Assembly: GCA_019914945.1 (NCBI GenBank)
Contig: CM034107.1
Coordinates: forward strand, 11,408,001 to 11,472,000
Origin: Typha latifolia
Lineage: Eukaryota; Streptophyta; Magnoliopsida; Poales; Typhaceae
Reading direction: 5' to 3'
DNA: 64,000 nucleotides
Of the stretch, positions 23,502-36,300 are shown in pieces. Position 1 is the stretch's first letter. Each line of letters begins with the position of its first letter. The position numbers and the translations under genes were made by a program. Under the pieces are notes generated by a model. It was not told where the DNA came from. It searched no databases and worked only from the letters and a program-made list of their open reading frames with translations.

Positions 23502-24204
23502 CGGAGCTCGGGGAAAGGCTAGGCTAGGAAGAAAATTTTCGAATGGTGAGAGGAGAAGAGAGGGGTAAAGGTGAGGCTTTATAGAACGTTTGGAGTTACA
23601 TTAACGCCCACGTCTATGGGTTTTATTTACTGAAAATGCCACTGCGCCTAGATTAGATGGGATATGATTACAAACGTTTAGTACGTGCTGATATTGCGCT
23701 GGAATTAGCCGGAGATTGATTTGGATTTAGATTTGGATTTGGACATTTGGTCAAATTTCAGCAGCAATTTGGACATTTGGTCAAATTTGGTACGAGAGAA
23801 ACCAGTTAGTGGAATAGTTGCCGTAGAATTTAAAGAAAAGTAGCAAGCCCAACATGATGTTTGAGCTCAAAACGTTGAATCGAGTAGGGAATGGAATGCT
23901 GCATAGCCATTAATGCACAGAGCTAAGATTGACCAAACGGAAGTACAACCTCGCCTTTATTCCAACTTTATCTTTGGTCCCATTATGCCATTTCTCAGTC
24001 TCAATCTCTAACGGGTTCGATATCCGATTTGAATCTCGGATGCACTGGGAATGAGATCCATCATATTAGAAGAAAAGAAGGTCTGTCAGTTTTTTTTTTA
24101 TTTTTTAATTATGGAATAAAGACAATAATATTGGCCCACAAATTGTCCTTTACTACCCTAATTCTAGAACTTAATAATTAGGGGTCATACTCATACCCGA
24201 AGTC

Positions 24205-24231
24205 ATATATATATATATATATATATATATA
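24205..24231. repeat. (AT)n microsatellite
   Basis: About 13 AT units in non-coding DNA. Confidence 0.9.
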
Positions 24232-24497
24232 AACAAGTAAAGTGTATACATATGAGTCATATATAAATCTAGCTTTCTTCTCCTCAAGTGGACTTTAATT
24301 ATGGATTTTGACCACATAAATTAATATAAGGTAGCCGGATGCATGTCAACTTCGCCAGTTGGTGCCAATAAGTTTGTAATTAATATTAAAAATTGCATGA
24401 TGAACTTGGATAGTTAGCTAGTCTCTTTCAGTGGTTAGATGTACAGAGGACCAAGCCATCTGCCAGATTAAGGCCCAAAAAGATAAGAACACATGAT

Positions 24498-24498
<1 letters not shown>

Positions 24499-24535
<37 letters not shown>
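24499..24535. repeat. (AT)n microsatellite
   Basis: About 18 AT units, 270 bp from the previous tract. Confidence 0.9.
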
Positions 24536-24537
<2 letters not shown>

Positions 24538-26851
24538 TCTTTAACTAGGACAATATCCTCTTAGTGTCCCTCTTTTTTCAGCTTGTTACCTGAAAAAAGC
24601 TTTGAGATTTTGAGGGTGTCTGAATAAATCGATACTACTGTAGGGATTCGAATCCAAAAATACGCATATATTATGAACCGTTTAACTTAATTGCTATCAA
24701 TAATATCTTGACATGGATATATATTGGTTGATCTTGGATTGAAAGCTTCATCCATTCAGCTATGCAATGCATTCAATACAAACAAGTAGGTATTCAGATC
24801 TTTTTCCCACTTGTAATCCCACACGGACATACAATTATACAAGTATACATCAAAACGTGCCAATATATATGTATCTTGGATTAATGTGTATATCCTGTGT
24901 AGGCCTGCCTATCTGCAGGAATCTCCATGATTGACTCATAACATAATTATAATATTTTGGATATTTTGGGTTATTTAAATATAGTCCAACTCTCTTCTTG
25001 GATTGGACTTTTAATCTTGTTAAGAGCTAGACCTAAGTATGAACTGGGTTGGGCCTAGATTTGAGCCCAAAATCTTCGGCACAGCTCGAATCTGACCCCA
25101 AGTAAGAAGTGAATGTATGCTTCTCAAAATTTGATATTTGTATGTATATCCATTAAAACACTTGCTTTTTCATATAGATACGTCTTGAAAATGATTAGCT
25201 ATTAAAATACCAACAACATTCAATTATAAAAAAGATAGATATACTTGTTTTCTTATTTGCATATATTCCTTTCAATTAAAAGTATTTTATGTACTTTTGT
25301 ATGTGTTAAACTTGTTTTAATATGTGTATTAGTCTTAATTGTTTCTCGTCTCTCTAGAATGATATTTGATGCATTCCTCCTTTGAAACCTTAGTTTCTAC
25401 TCAAACTTATGAATCATTAATGGTAAAATGGTGTACTAAATATAAGATTAAGGCCTTTTCTCAATAAATAAATAAATTTTTTTATTACTACCGAGTAAAA
25501 ATAATAAGGGGGCATCGAGGCTAAAAATAAGAACCATACAAGAGTTGGATGCAAAATTTTGTGATGTTATCATTATCATATATGATAGAGGAGGAATTCT
25601 TGAGCATGATGGATGATCTCCGGTTAGTTTTCAAGAACATTTTACTATTGCAATTGGGAAAAAGTCCCCCTTCACATGATTCATTGTCTTGTTAGCAGAC
25701 AGGAGATCTTTCTCTTGATGTGCTCACTAATCCTCACTGCAAGTGTAGTTTTCGCATAGCTTAGGAGTAATGATATGCTCTTTTTAGGTGCATGGCTTAA
25801 TTGTATTATTAACCGTTGCTTTATTGCCACTAGTCTCTGTCACTTTACACATCAGGCTGAGCAAGCTTTTAAATCTAGGTAGGCATTTCAGTAGCTCATG
25901 CTTCTGTTTCAATTCTTTCTTTCTCTAATTTTCTTCTACTTTGAGTTTCAAATTATATCTATACTAATGGGTATTCAAATTATTCTCTCTGCATATGGTT
26001 TTCTAATTTTTGTAGTGGTAATAGCAAGATACTATAATAATATCAGTAGAGTGTTAATTGAATGCTTTTGTTTGAGTGTTAAGAGCAATAAGATAGCAGA
26101 CAAGTGTGTCTCTAAAAAGCTTTGCCTCTGAACTAGTGGGAATCTAGGCACTGTCTCCAAAACAATTACCCTCAATAACCTATGCTTATATCCTATTTAA
26201 GCTTTATCAAAACACTTGATGCTAATTAAATTAGGGACCTCTGTTTCCAAAAGAACAAAAGGGATTGAGGCCAACCATAAATACATAGCAAGTAAAAGCA
26301 AAGGAGATGGAAATCCCCAGGTGGTCATTTCATTCATTCCTACCCTAATAATTCTTTCATGTCATTGGTCTCTCCACTGTACTCACTCAACCACTCATCA
26401 GAAGAGACACAGAGAGACAGAGAGAATGGCAATAAGGACTGAGGAGAAGAGAAAAACTGTTGATTGAAAAGATTACATAAGTTGGGTCCCACCATATCAA
26501 CTCCTTTTCAATCAACCTGAGGGTTCCTGAAACACTCACCCATCCATCCATCCATCAGAGAAGCCCATATCCCAATTCTGACACAGTCCTTGCAGTGGAA
26601 ATTTCAAAAGGACATTGAGGAAATTTGCACACAAGATTATAATAGATATCTCTTCTGTTTTTCTTTTTTAAAGGTTTTCTTTTTTTTTTCTTTTTCTAAT
26701 ACTTTTCTCTTCTAGTATTAGTTGCTTACGATAGTCAACCAGAACTGTGAGATGGGAATGGACAAGACTGGTTGGTAGGATATGAGATCTGGGAACAACG
26801 TCCCTCAGATCTCCTTTGCCTTTCAAATCCTCCACCACCAACTACTACTCT

Positions 26852-27832
26852 CTAAGAGCTCCTCCTGTTACAATACAAGTAAAAGAATTAACAATGACTA
26901 CTATTAAGTGATAAAAGAGACTCTGTATTCCATTTACTAACCAATAATTTGCAACTGAAGGCAATGGTGGACATGGCTCCTCCAAGTCCACATTCACACC
27001 AAACAACCTCAGCCTCTTCGAGCTCGCCGGCGCCGGGGCTGTCGTCGTGCTCTCTGCCGATTCATCCTTCTGATCTCCTATACAAGAAATTCACATAGTT
27101 CATAAATTCTTGATACTATCTCAGAAGATATATGCCAAAATTTCTAACAAAATACCCCCTTGTATTCGTATTAGGACATGATCATAGCCTTCGGATGCAC
27201 GCAACTTATGCATTCTCGCTTTGTGTTGGAATGAGATAAAGTTGGTGTCATAATGTACTGTAAATGAATATTTTATCAATCATTTAAGGGTTAGGCACGA
27301 ATGAAAATGTACCTGGACGAAGAAGATCATCTTGTCGCCGTGAGTTGAGACCCAAGAGGGAAGTACCCCATGGGCCCGCCGCAATCGGCACGTTATCATT
27401 GGCGCCTCGACGGCGGCACCCGATGAAGAGGCGGCCGCCGCCGACGCGAACGCGCTCGAAGAGCACAACGTCACCTGCATCAAGTCTCTTCTCCTTGACG
27501 TAGCGGCTCCACCCCTTGGTAAGAACATAGCTCTGGCTGCTCGTCCAGTAGGAGTACCGAAACCGCCATGGCTTACCAGACTCATCCTCAAAGCTCAGGA
27601 GGAGACCCTTCTCACTTGAATCCCTCTCAAGCGGGAAGTGCTTCTCCGCGTGCTGCTTTGGTATCACAAGCCTATTAAGCTTCCCTACGTCACTTGGCGT
27701 CAATGGCTTCTCAAACATGCGCTCCCTCTCGTACCCATGGGATATCTCTTCATGGTACTGCAAGTAACGGTGGTAAGAATTCATAGCTACTGGCTCCCAA
27801 GGCCAAGCTTGTGGCATTGAGTTTGTTGTCAT
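26852..27832 (-). CDS. B3-domain transcriptional repressor, RAV/NGATHA-like
   Basis: Exon 1 (27832-27313) encodes 173 residues with one B3 DNA-binding domain at about 38-143, beginning [20 protein letters not shown] and including [20 protein letters not shown] and GDVVLFER. There is no AP2 domain, so this is NGATHA-type rather than RAV-type. Exon 2 starts at 27077 in matching phase and adds a Ser/Thr/Ala/Pro linker and RLFGVNV at residues 197-203, the B3 repression domain motif that recruits TOPLESS-type co-repressors. The end is uncertain: read straight through, exon 2 stops at 26845. A donor at 26942/26941 (GTTAGT) and acceptor ending at 26865 would give a short third exon stopping at 26852. 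NGATHA-type proteins control lateral organ and carpel growth; the role here is inferred. Confidence 0.85.
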
Positions 27833-28201
27833 GGTAGTAAAGAAGGCTTGGGAAAGAAAAAAGGGAGAAAGGTGGAGAGGTTGAGAAGCATGTACACATT
27901 ATTGCTTGCTATGGCATTAATTTATAAGTCCATGAGAGCAGCCAATAAAAAAATATTGCAAAATAATTAACTCAGTCGATGTAGATATGCTTTAAAAGTT
28001 GGACAGAAAGAATCAAAGAAGGGGGGGGAGTTTAAAGTTCCTAAACATAGTCTATTTTAGTGAGGAGTGCCACTGTGGCCATATCAGAGCCACCCATTGG
28101 AGGAGAGGTCTGGGCATCCAATTGACACTTCATGTGGGTTGTTGGGGCTTGTCAATCTCCTGCCCATTGGTACAAATCTGACTCACAACTAGTGTCAGGT
28201 T

Positions 28202-28261
<60 letters not shown>

Positions 28262-29900
28262 CTTGGCTTTAAGGTGTGTGCTCAGGGTCTCAGTTATGCA
28301 TCTTAGAAATCTATTTGCAGACTCTTATCTAGTGGTGTACTAGATATCCTTCTCTGATTTCAATGCTTAGACAAGTCATGGTCAATCAACTCCATTGTTA
28401 AATTCAGCACCTGTTCTGAGTACAAGTAAAATATTTTAGATATATTTATTGGACAGGGTTGTAGACTGCCCCAAGTTCCAAAGTAATCAAGTATTTTAAA
28501 GAAGATTGAAGAAGAAGAAGAAGAAGAAGAAGATGGGATTAGATTGGGCCTGAAGAGATCCTCTACCCCCTCACCATTCTCCAACAGGGCTTCTTGATAA
28601 GATAAGATTTGTCCAATTCCTTTCCCCCTCATAACTCATCATCATGCAACCCACCACCTCCTCCCCTTCCTTTTGATTTTGTCAATCCATGTTATATACA
28701 ACACCTGTAGACCCCCCCTGAGTGCATACCACTTGAATGGTATATTCTGAAACTTTGAGTATCCCATGGTTTTTAATTAAGATTGTCTACGTATCTCCAG
28801 AGGGATTCATACAAGTATGAGGCATCCCTTTGTCTTCTTTTGAGGAGTTTCTTAGAATCCTCAGAGATAGAGAGAGGTTTTAGATGCATGAACTGGAGCA
28901 CATCCTTGATGCATTCATTATTTTTTTTTCTAGTACTCTCATTGCCCACACTGATGGAGAACTGGAAGACAAGTGTCCTGTACTACATTGTGGCACAGAA
29001 TTCCATATCTTTGCATTTTATTTTAGACTATATGGTTATAGTGAGGACCAGTTGGAAGTCCTTGGTCATTTTAAATTTACAATTAAATATAAAAATCAAA
29101 CAACATACTTGGGAATAGAAAGATAAATTATTTTACTCTCGCCAATGTTTGAGGCTGAGTGTTACATCACCAGATGATACTAGCAGTGGAACATGTGAGA
29201 GTAATTTGTCAGGTCGCATGCTCTGGATCTGGACATTACTACCTGTCCTTGGCCATTTGAGACGTATGACCCAAGCCTGACATTGATAAAAGTCAATTTG
29301 CAAATGACCTCACAGGGTACTGGTGCGTAGGCAAAGGTGAAGAAGATAGAGGAGGTCCGAAAGGAGATGCAATTATATTACATCACTACATTCCATATCT
29401 AAGTTTAGACCATATCAACATAGATAGTACATAGATTACAAGAAATTGCATTGTTAAATAATGCTATAGCGATATGACATCTCAATGGGGCATTTCATCG
29501 AACAGCTTAAGATTATTAAATTATAATGGTTTTGATTCATGTTTTGATAAATGTCGCAGGGTTGTTGTCCCTCTGCCTCATTTTTGGTCAGATTGGTTTC
29601 AAGGGAAGGACTGAGGATTACTTCTGAAAGGCTTGAAATCTTAATATGTAACAATATTCTCTAGAACATAATGCTGCTGAATGAACTTGGTCTTTTTATT
29701 TGGATCAGCCAAAATATGAAGCCCTCCTGCTTGTTGGTTTGATCAAATTGAAGAACTAGTACGATTTCCATAGAAAGTGAGAAAAGATATTCAAATATAT
29801 CAGAAAAAGGATTAGTAATGGCAGCTCCTTTGCCAATGAAATAAAGAAGATTAAACTTGGATATAGCTAAGATATGTCCTCATGCAAGATCATCGTAATA
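27833..29900. other. Upstream region of the B3 gene and spacer, with CT repeat
   Basis: No protein gene was recognised. A (CT)n tract of about 26 units at 28206-28257 and a GAA run at 28507-28533 lie upstream of the B3 gene and could be in its leader or promoter. The right part adjoins the 3' end of the carboxypeptidase gene. Confidence 0.5.
28206..28257. repeat. (CT)n microsatellite
   Basis: About 26 CT units lie some 370 bp upstream of the B3 start codon. Read on the gene strand it is (GA)n, a frequent element in plant promoters and leaders and a potential GAGA-factor (BPC) binding tract. Confidence 0.9.
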
Positions 29901-32359
29901 CTACTCTCTAAGCCACTTGGATATGATTTGAATCTCTCTTTCCCTCACTTCTTTAAGCCATTGAGGGTCCTCCTTTGTTGAGAATCTTAGATCTACATGG
30001 TGAGCCCCTGCATTAAATTTGAAAGAAGGAAGTGAATGAGCTAATCCATGCAGTAGCTTCTTCAGAAAGAAATGGAGGTTAAATAACCTTTAGGTGCAAC
30101 TATTGCAATCAAACTCTTGGAAAGAGACTTCAATACCCTGTCAACACAAACATATACAAGAAAAAGTTGATGACAAGGAGTAATTCTATGGAAAATCCAC
30201 CATATATTAAATTGAATCAAATTGTTACCCTCCACCACTCCATGGATCCCTTAGACCATTGAAGAAGATGATGTTACTCGCAAAATGCTTCAACGCGCGC
30301 TTTATGCCCTGTTCGTCGAGAGGATTCGCAATGAGAAGTAGAACAAAAAGAATTAGTTTGTTAATGTGCACTGGCATGATTCATTCATCTAGGTAGACTC
30401 ACAAAGCCACCAAATTCTGTGCTCATCCAATGCCGCCGCGGTGGCACACCATAAGCATGCTGGCAAGACAAGGCTCTATCTGTAACATTGTATGGGTATG
30501 AAGGAAACATGCTGTGATTGCTGACTCCATATGAAAGTAATATTTCTGTGCATGCCTAAATCAATCTCAAAAAAATTAAGATCATCATCAGTTACAGAGA
30601 TGAAATAATACATTCAGAGTTCAGGTCTATGGCAATACAACAGTAGAGTTCAGTTTAGGATGCCAATTTGACAGACACATATTGGGCCTTGTCAGCGCAA
30701 AAGAGAGTGAATATTGAATAGGTAACGATCATATGATATAGACCTGCCAATTCCATCCTTCATTCATTCCATAAGTATCGTTCGCGTATGCAGTGAGGCA
30801 CTTGAGATCTCCAGTATAGTTGTAGTAGATGTTCATTGCGCCATATAATCTAGCAAATGCATCAGTTCCTGTCATTGGATTGTCGATGGCCTCACACATC
30901 TTCAATCATAAAAATAAAATTAAAGATTATTGACACTTAACTATTGCATCTAATTAACCCCTAAAATTCATCTATGAATGTTATGTACCTTTTTTACAGG
31001 ATTTGCTGGAAGAGGAGTAAGAAAGTTTGAAACTGTTGGATAGTCGGTCATGGCAGCATAGACTAGCGCATTTTCAACCATACCTTCTACACCATATTCG
31101 TCGTCTCTGTAGAAAGAACACCAAAGAAAGAAAAAGAAATTTAGGCATATAGCTTGAATTATTTGTCTAGAGGTATGGCTCAGATCAGTGTCCCTTACGC
31201 GCACATCTTGAATTCTTTCTCGAGCTTCTCTGGACCGCCTTTTTCATACAAGGCCTTCTCCATCTTCTCCCATGAATTCTTGATCACTTCGTAACAATTC
31301 TCGCTTTCGCTCTGTTACATTCAATAAATCATACAATTCTTGCAATGTTAGGTGCTTGCAATATTAATTGCAAAGAATAAATCTGCATGTATGTCTGAAA
31401 CCTTGTAGTCATTTGACACTATGTCGTAGAAGAAGTTTGGAGAAGCAATGTCATCAAATCCAAGGATTGGAGCAGATGATGCCAAGGCTCCAACGGCTAT
31501 ATGTGGATACTTGAGCCTAAACCAAGCAGCCAGCACTGTAGATAAACGTAACAAATTAATATACATTTACATAGTCTTCATCTATACATAGAGAGAATAT
31601 ATATACTTACTTCCACCATAAGAACCACCAAAGACAACAACATGGCCTTCTGAGCTCAAATTCTTCTTCAAATCAACGATGAGCGTCGCATAGTCAGCAA
31701 TTGCTTGCGTGGAGGTTAAGTACCCAAGAGTGCTTGCATTGCTATAAGCCTCATTTCTCCCACCAAATGGAATTGACTCCCCATAGTATCTATGCTGCAA
31801 TTACAGCAATTATAATTTCTTGTGAATTATATAACCAGTGTTGTCATACAAACGATATAGTTCTACATATATTACTTACTTTATTATTAACAAAATTTGA
31901 TATCATATAGATAATATTTTAAATGTATTGTGCTATCTGAGAGCTCACCTCAATGAAGACTAGCATGGCCTGAAATTGAGGAGCAATCTCCCACATGAAT
32001 CCGGTGTTCTCTGCAAACAATTCGATGTCGCCCTCATTTCCGGTATACACAAAAATCGGCGCAGACTTTCCGCCCCAATACGTATCGTTGACGAGATATT
32101 TCTGCTGGAATGTCACAAAACTCTGTGGGTTGAAGTTGAAGTGGTCCAACTCCTGCGTGAAGTACTCCTTCCGGAACGTCACTCTTGGTGAATTCGGCAG
32201 CGGGTTACTACGTCTCGCTCGAAGAAAGCTCGAGAAAGCTCCAATCTTTGCCGAGTTACATAGAGAGAAGAAGAAGAAGAAGAAGAAGAAGAAGAAGAAG
32301 AAGAAGATGACAAGTTTAGAGCTGCCCATGGAGATGGGGGGGAGTGGAGAGTTGATCAA
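29901..32359 (-). CDS. Lysosomal Pro-X carboxypeptidase-like serine peptidase (family S28)
   Basis: Ten exons join in phase: 32359 or 32329-31949, 31794-31611, 31535-31402, 31311-31199, 31106-30989, 30899-30744, 30555-30403, 30308-30229, 30137-30088 and 30007-29901. The product is 491 residues from the inner Met at 32329 (501 from 32359). It has a signal peptide, then [19 protein letters not shown] at the exon 1/2 join, the nucleophile in GGSYGG (Ser185), the acid in [11 protein letters not shown] (Asp434) and the base in GAHHVDL (His460). These are the S28 hallmarks. The enzyme removes C-terminal residues after proline; plant members are vacuolar or secreted. The inner Met is preferred because the hydrophobic segment then starts at the N-terminus. 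That segment is an almost pure phenylalanine run encoded by a TTC repeat. Confidence 0.93.
32265..32306. repeat. (GAA)n/(TTC)n microsatellite inside the S28 signal peptide
   Basis: About 14 uninterrupted GAA units on the plus strand read as TTC (Phe) codons in the carboxypeptidase gene, where they form the hydrophobic core of the signal peptide. Confidence 0.95.
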
Positions 32360-33391
32360 CGGCTTTAAGGAGAGAGGTTGGTGTGGTTGGCTAGATGTTT
32401 TATGAGCGTAATTGGAGGTGTTGTGGACGGTCGGATGGGGGATCGAACGGTTGCATGGATTTAATTTGGAGCGAGCGATGCAGTTGTGAGGTTGTTACGA
32501 AAGTTTGGAATTTTTCCGGCCGTTTCGTTGAGATGTTGGATTATTACGGAAGACTTAGAGTATAATAAATGAATAATGACGTATCTAGCAAATGAAGTGA
32601 AACATATCCTAATTGTTAGTCTTTTTCTGGGCGTTTGTTTGGAAGATGATGGAAGAGTAATGCTATGCTTATAAACACTACACACAAACTCCACAAATAA
32701 AATAATATTGAAGTTCTTAAAGAGTGCATATTTTCTTCTACCAATTTTTAGTAACTAAACATTCCCTAAATGGCTATATGTAACTGTACTAATTGAATTC
32801 CATTTAAATCAGATATTAAATTGATAGAGTTCTAAATCAATTGCATTTCCTAAATTTGAGATTTCCAAACCGGGTATTGAGAAATTGGGGATAAGCTATC
32901 TTCCAAAATAAGGGGCTACAAATGCATCAAAGAGTACTAAGAGAGAATATATTTCACCCTTGGTGTTATGTTCTAACACTTTAGGAAAGGCACAAACAAA
33001 TGAGAACTTGGACGAGTCAAGCTTAAAATACATTAAGCATGTACATTTTACCACTTGACAAACTTTTTGCAGGAATACTCACTGCAAGAAGGGTGGATAA
33101 TTTCAACATTCAAATGTACAGCTGGATAGAAAGATATGACCCTATAATTTCAAGTGGAAGGCATATAGTCACTCAAAATTTGGATAAATAGGTACAGACT
33201 GTTACATCTTTACAAGCCGCAGGTGCTGCCAATATTATTTCGCAATTCTGAAATAATAGAGGATGAATACAAATTGGAAGGTTGTTGCCAGTAACTCGGT
33301 ATAGATTTCAATTCTTGCCAGAATAAAAGAAAAAAAGGAATTCTCTCTCTCTCTCTCAGTTTTTTTTTATTTTCTTTTCTGTTTTCATCTT
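32360..33391. other. Spacer between the S28 and ELM1 genes
   Basis: Contains the S28 promoter side and the 3' flank of ELM1, with no additional coding region or RNA gene recognised. A CT/T-rich stretch at about 33340-33380 lies just beyond the ELM1 stop. Confidence 0.5.
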
Positions 33392-36300
33392 CTAACGCCC
33401 CACCGTCCATCCTCGTTCAGCAAGCACTTCACGTACCCGCACAGCTGCTTCAACAGCGTCATTCAAGGGAGGATAGCTCCAGCTATTTGAAATCTATGAT
33501 GAAAAGGAAAGGACATCAAAATTTTAGTTGCTCCAATGGTTATTGATTTAATAAAATCCAGAGACCATGGGGATAGATGCATTTGAACAAGTTTGATAAC
33601 CAAACTGGAATCCAGGAAAATTTTTAATCACAAAGTAAATTGGGTTTTATCTGCTGTTTAGAATTCGAACTGATACACCAGCAAGCCAGTATTGAGCATG
33701 CTAATAAGTAGCACTATAAGGAATCCGATATTAGGATTAACGTAGGATTTCATGCAGCCAAAAACAAGACAATGTAAATATGACAAAGCAGTCTACAGTT
33801 CCAGCACTGCCACATCAGGATGTAAGGAAACTGTAGTGGGCCCATGTAGCCTGATGGAGAATGGCATCCTAAATAGGCCCCTAATTACCAGCTTAGCGAA
33901 GGCCACCCCTCGTGTGGTGCACATTGCACAGTAACATTATGAGCATGAGGGTTTACCCGTACTGAGCTTAGTGAAACTGATGCAGCCATTAAATATCTTA
34001 CCTTACCAAATTATCTGATTTGCTGATCAAAACTTGGTGATGGCTTCCAAACAATTATCAAAACTTGGAGAATTTTAGTTTTCATGAAAAGGGAAAAGGA
34101 GACTTACATCCTCCAATCCGGTGAATGGCCGGACCACCCCTCGCTCACGAAGAGTCTTGTGAAATGCCAAGAATTTCCATTTACAATGCTCAGCTCCAAT
34201 AACATAAACAGGTTTCCTGCAAGATAAATAAATGGATGATTAATCTTGACAATCTCCAAATACAATTCCTACCATTTCTCTGAAAGAAGCAACTTTCCAC
34301 CATACCCTGTGCTGCAAGACTCGCTCAACATACTGATTGAATCTGCTGTTACAATGAAGGCATCAGCCCATGCAAGATGCCCCATATGAGGGTTGGGATC
34401 TGCAAAAACAACAAAGATCCATTTTAAATTTTCATTTTTTTTTTCTAATTCTGAGAAATTTCCAACCATTATAAGCATTTACCTTCACCATCCCAAATAT
34501 AAATCTTTGGGTGGCCACCAAGTTCTTTTGATACAATATCAGATATCTGTCAATGTAATATATGCACAAATGTTAGATAATAGCCATATAAAACAAGCAG
34601 TTAGTGAACCACTGTGTTCTCCAAACCTTTTTCGGAGTCCTCCTAGAGAATGAAATTCTCACACTTCCACAGCTTGTTAGCACATTATGTAATGCACTCA
34701 CCAACTGTTTTGCAAGGTCCGCACCATATCTACAATTTCCTGAGGCAAAAACAAGGGTTCAAATCATCTCTCAAATATTAGGTGCTTAAGAATAGCCATG
34801 TGAACTGAATACTTCTAATCTCCAAAACCCTGTGATGAATGAGAAAACAAGTCATAATTCCAAGACGGGCAGATCGTTACATTAAGAAAATAAGATGATA
34901 AAGCCAGCATTCCCATGTCTTTCTGTGTATATATTGACATACTAGAAACCAACAGACTGGTCATGTTAGACTGCCTAATCATCAATTCTACAATCAATAA
35001 TCCTCCTGAAATTTTCAATTAAAGTATAGCTCATTTCCCACTCTTTCATATAATAACAGTTTATGCCTGAATAAAGGAAGATTCCTAATCACCAAACAAC
35101 GTAATAATCGTCACGTACCTTAGATTACCTTAGGATCCAAACAACATAACAATTCCAAATTTGCCACATTAGATTACCTTAGGATCCAAAATCCTCCTAT
35201 CAGTGCCAGTAAAAGTGCAGTATATGCCTATTCTTTCTTGTAATAAATAATAATAGTTCATACCAAAAACATTAAACATTGATATTGTGTCAGAGAGATG
35301 CATATCACCAGATACCACTAATGGATGTCATGTATCTATTCCTTTGTAACAAATTAACTGAACTTCATCCTCAAGATGAGTTCCAGATTTTTGTGTAGAA
35401 AAAAATGATGCATCACCAGTACCAATAGAAAGGTGAGACATGATGAAAACATAAAAAAGTTCATTCCAATAACCAAATAACAAAAGAGACCATAGACCAT
35501 AATTACTTCTTATCGTCTCTTATGAATCACATCAGTGAGACATCTATAAGTTCTAGTGTAACATACACAAGTAGGTGATTTAATACAGGATGAATGTCAT
35601 TACCTAGTACCTTTTGATGAATCCATTTACATTGTCTAAGTAATTATGACCTGCACCATATAAGGAAAACAAATGACCTACTAAAGGTACTACCGTAATG
35701 ACATACGTGCACACACATGTTTGTCTCTTTTTAAACTGGAAGAAGGAAAGTCATTTACTGAGACACTCCTTAAAATTGTGCAGCAACTGCATTAACCAAG
35801 TAACAATCAGTGACAACAAACAACTTAATACAAGATAGGGAAGTACGCTATGTCGCTATCATAAGCTTTAAGGCTTACTTACCAACTCTTTCTAGTTTCA
35901 TAATAGTGCTTACATTAATATGGACCACATTGTACAAGCTAATTATCTTATTGTCAGACACAAAGCATAGTAGCTTTGATAAAAGTAACTTCAGAATTGG
36001 CTCGTTGAGAAAGTTAAAACGTATCTAATTAGAGTTGAGTAAATACAGAAAGTAAAAAAATTGAGCCAAGAACTGCAAAAGAGAAAATTACTTGTAGGTC
36101 CTCCTATGTTTATTACAAGCAATGGCTTTGGTAGAGGGGCCAACTCATCATGCCAGGCTGTAGCAGCAATACGAAGTGCAGTAGAATCAGCTTGATGTAA
36201 TGCTCCTACTGTAAGGACCTGCAATTTAGAAATTTGACAATGTGAATAAATGAGAGAATTAATTATTCAGCAGCATCACTCAAAACGCAAAAACCTCTCC

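Larger units (their letters stand above)
23502..26851. other. AT-rich intergenic region with AT microsatellites
   Basis: No recognised gene in about 3.3 kb. It contains two copies of the 22-base unit ATTTGGACATTTGGTCAAAT(TT) at 23737-23758 and 23767-23788, 30 bp apart, and (AT)n tracts at 24205-24231 and 24499-24535. The first kilobase is the likely F-box promoter region. Short open frames near 25898-26131 look like chance. Confidence 0.5.

Noticed and set aside
22555..23568. Several long frames on both strands overlapping the F-box gene
   Set aside because: High GC removes stop codons in all frames; only the minus-strand 306-residue frame has conserved family segments.
28360..28632. 90-residue minus-strand frame with Ser run upstream of the B3 gene
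   Set aside because: The serines translate a GAA/TTC-type repeat; no family features or supporting splice context.
31995..32405. Plus-strand frame with poly-lysine
   Set aside because: Antisense of the S28 first exon; the lysines come from the GAA repeat.
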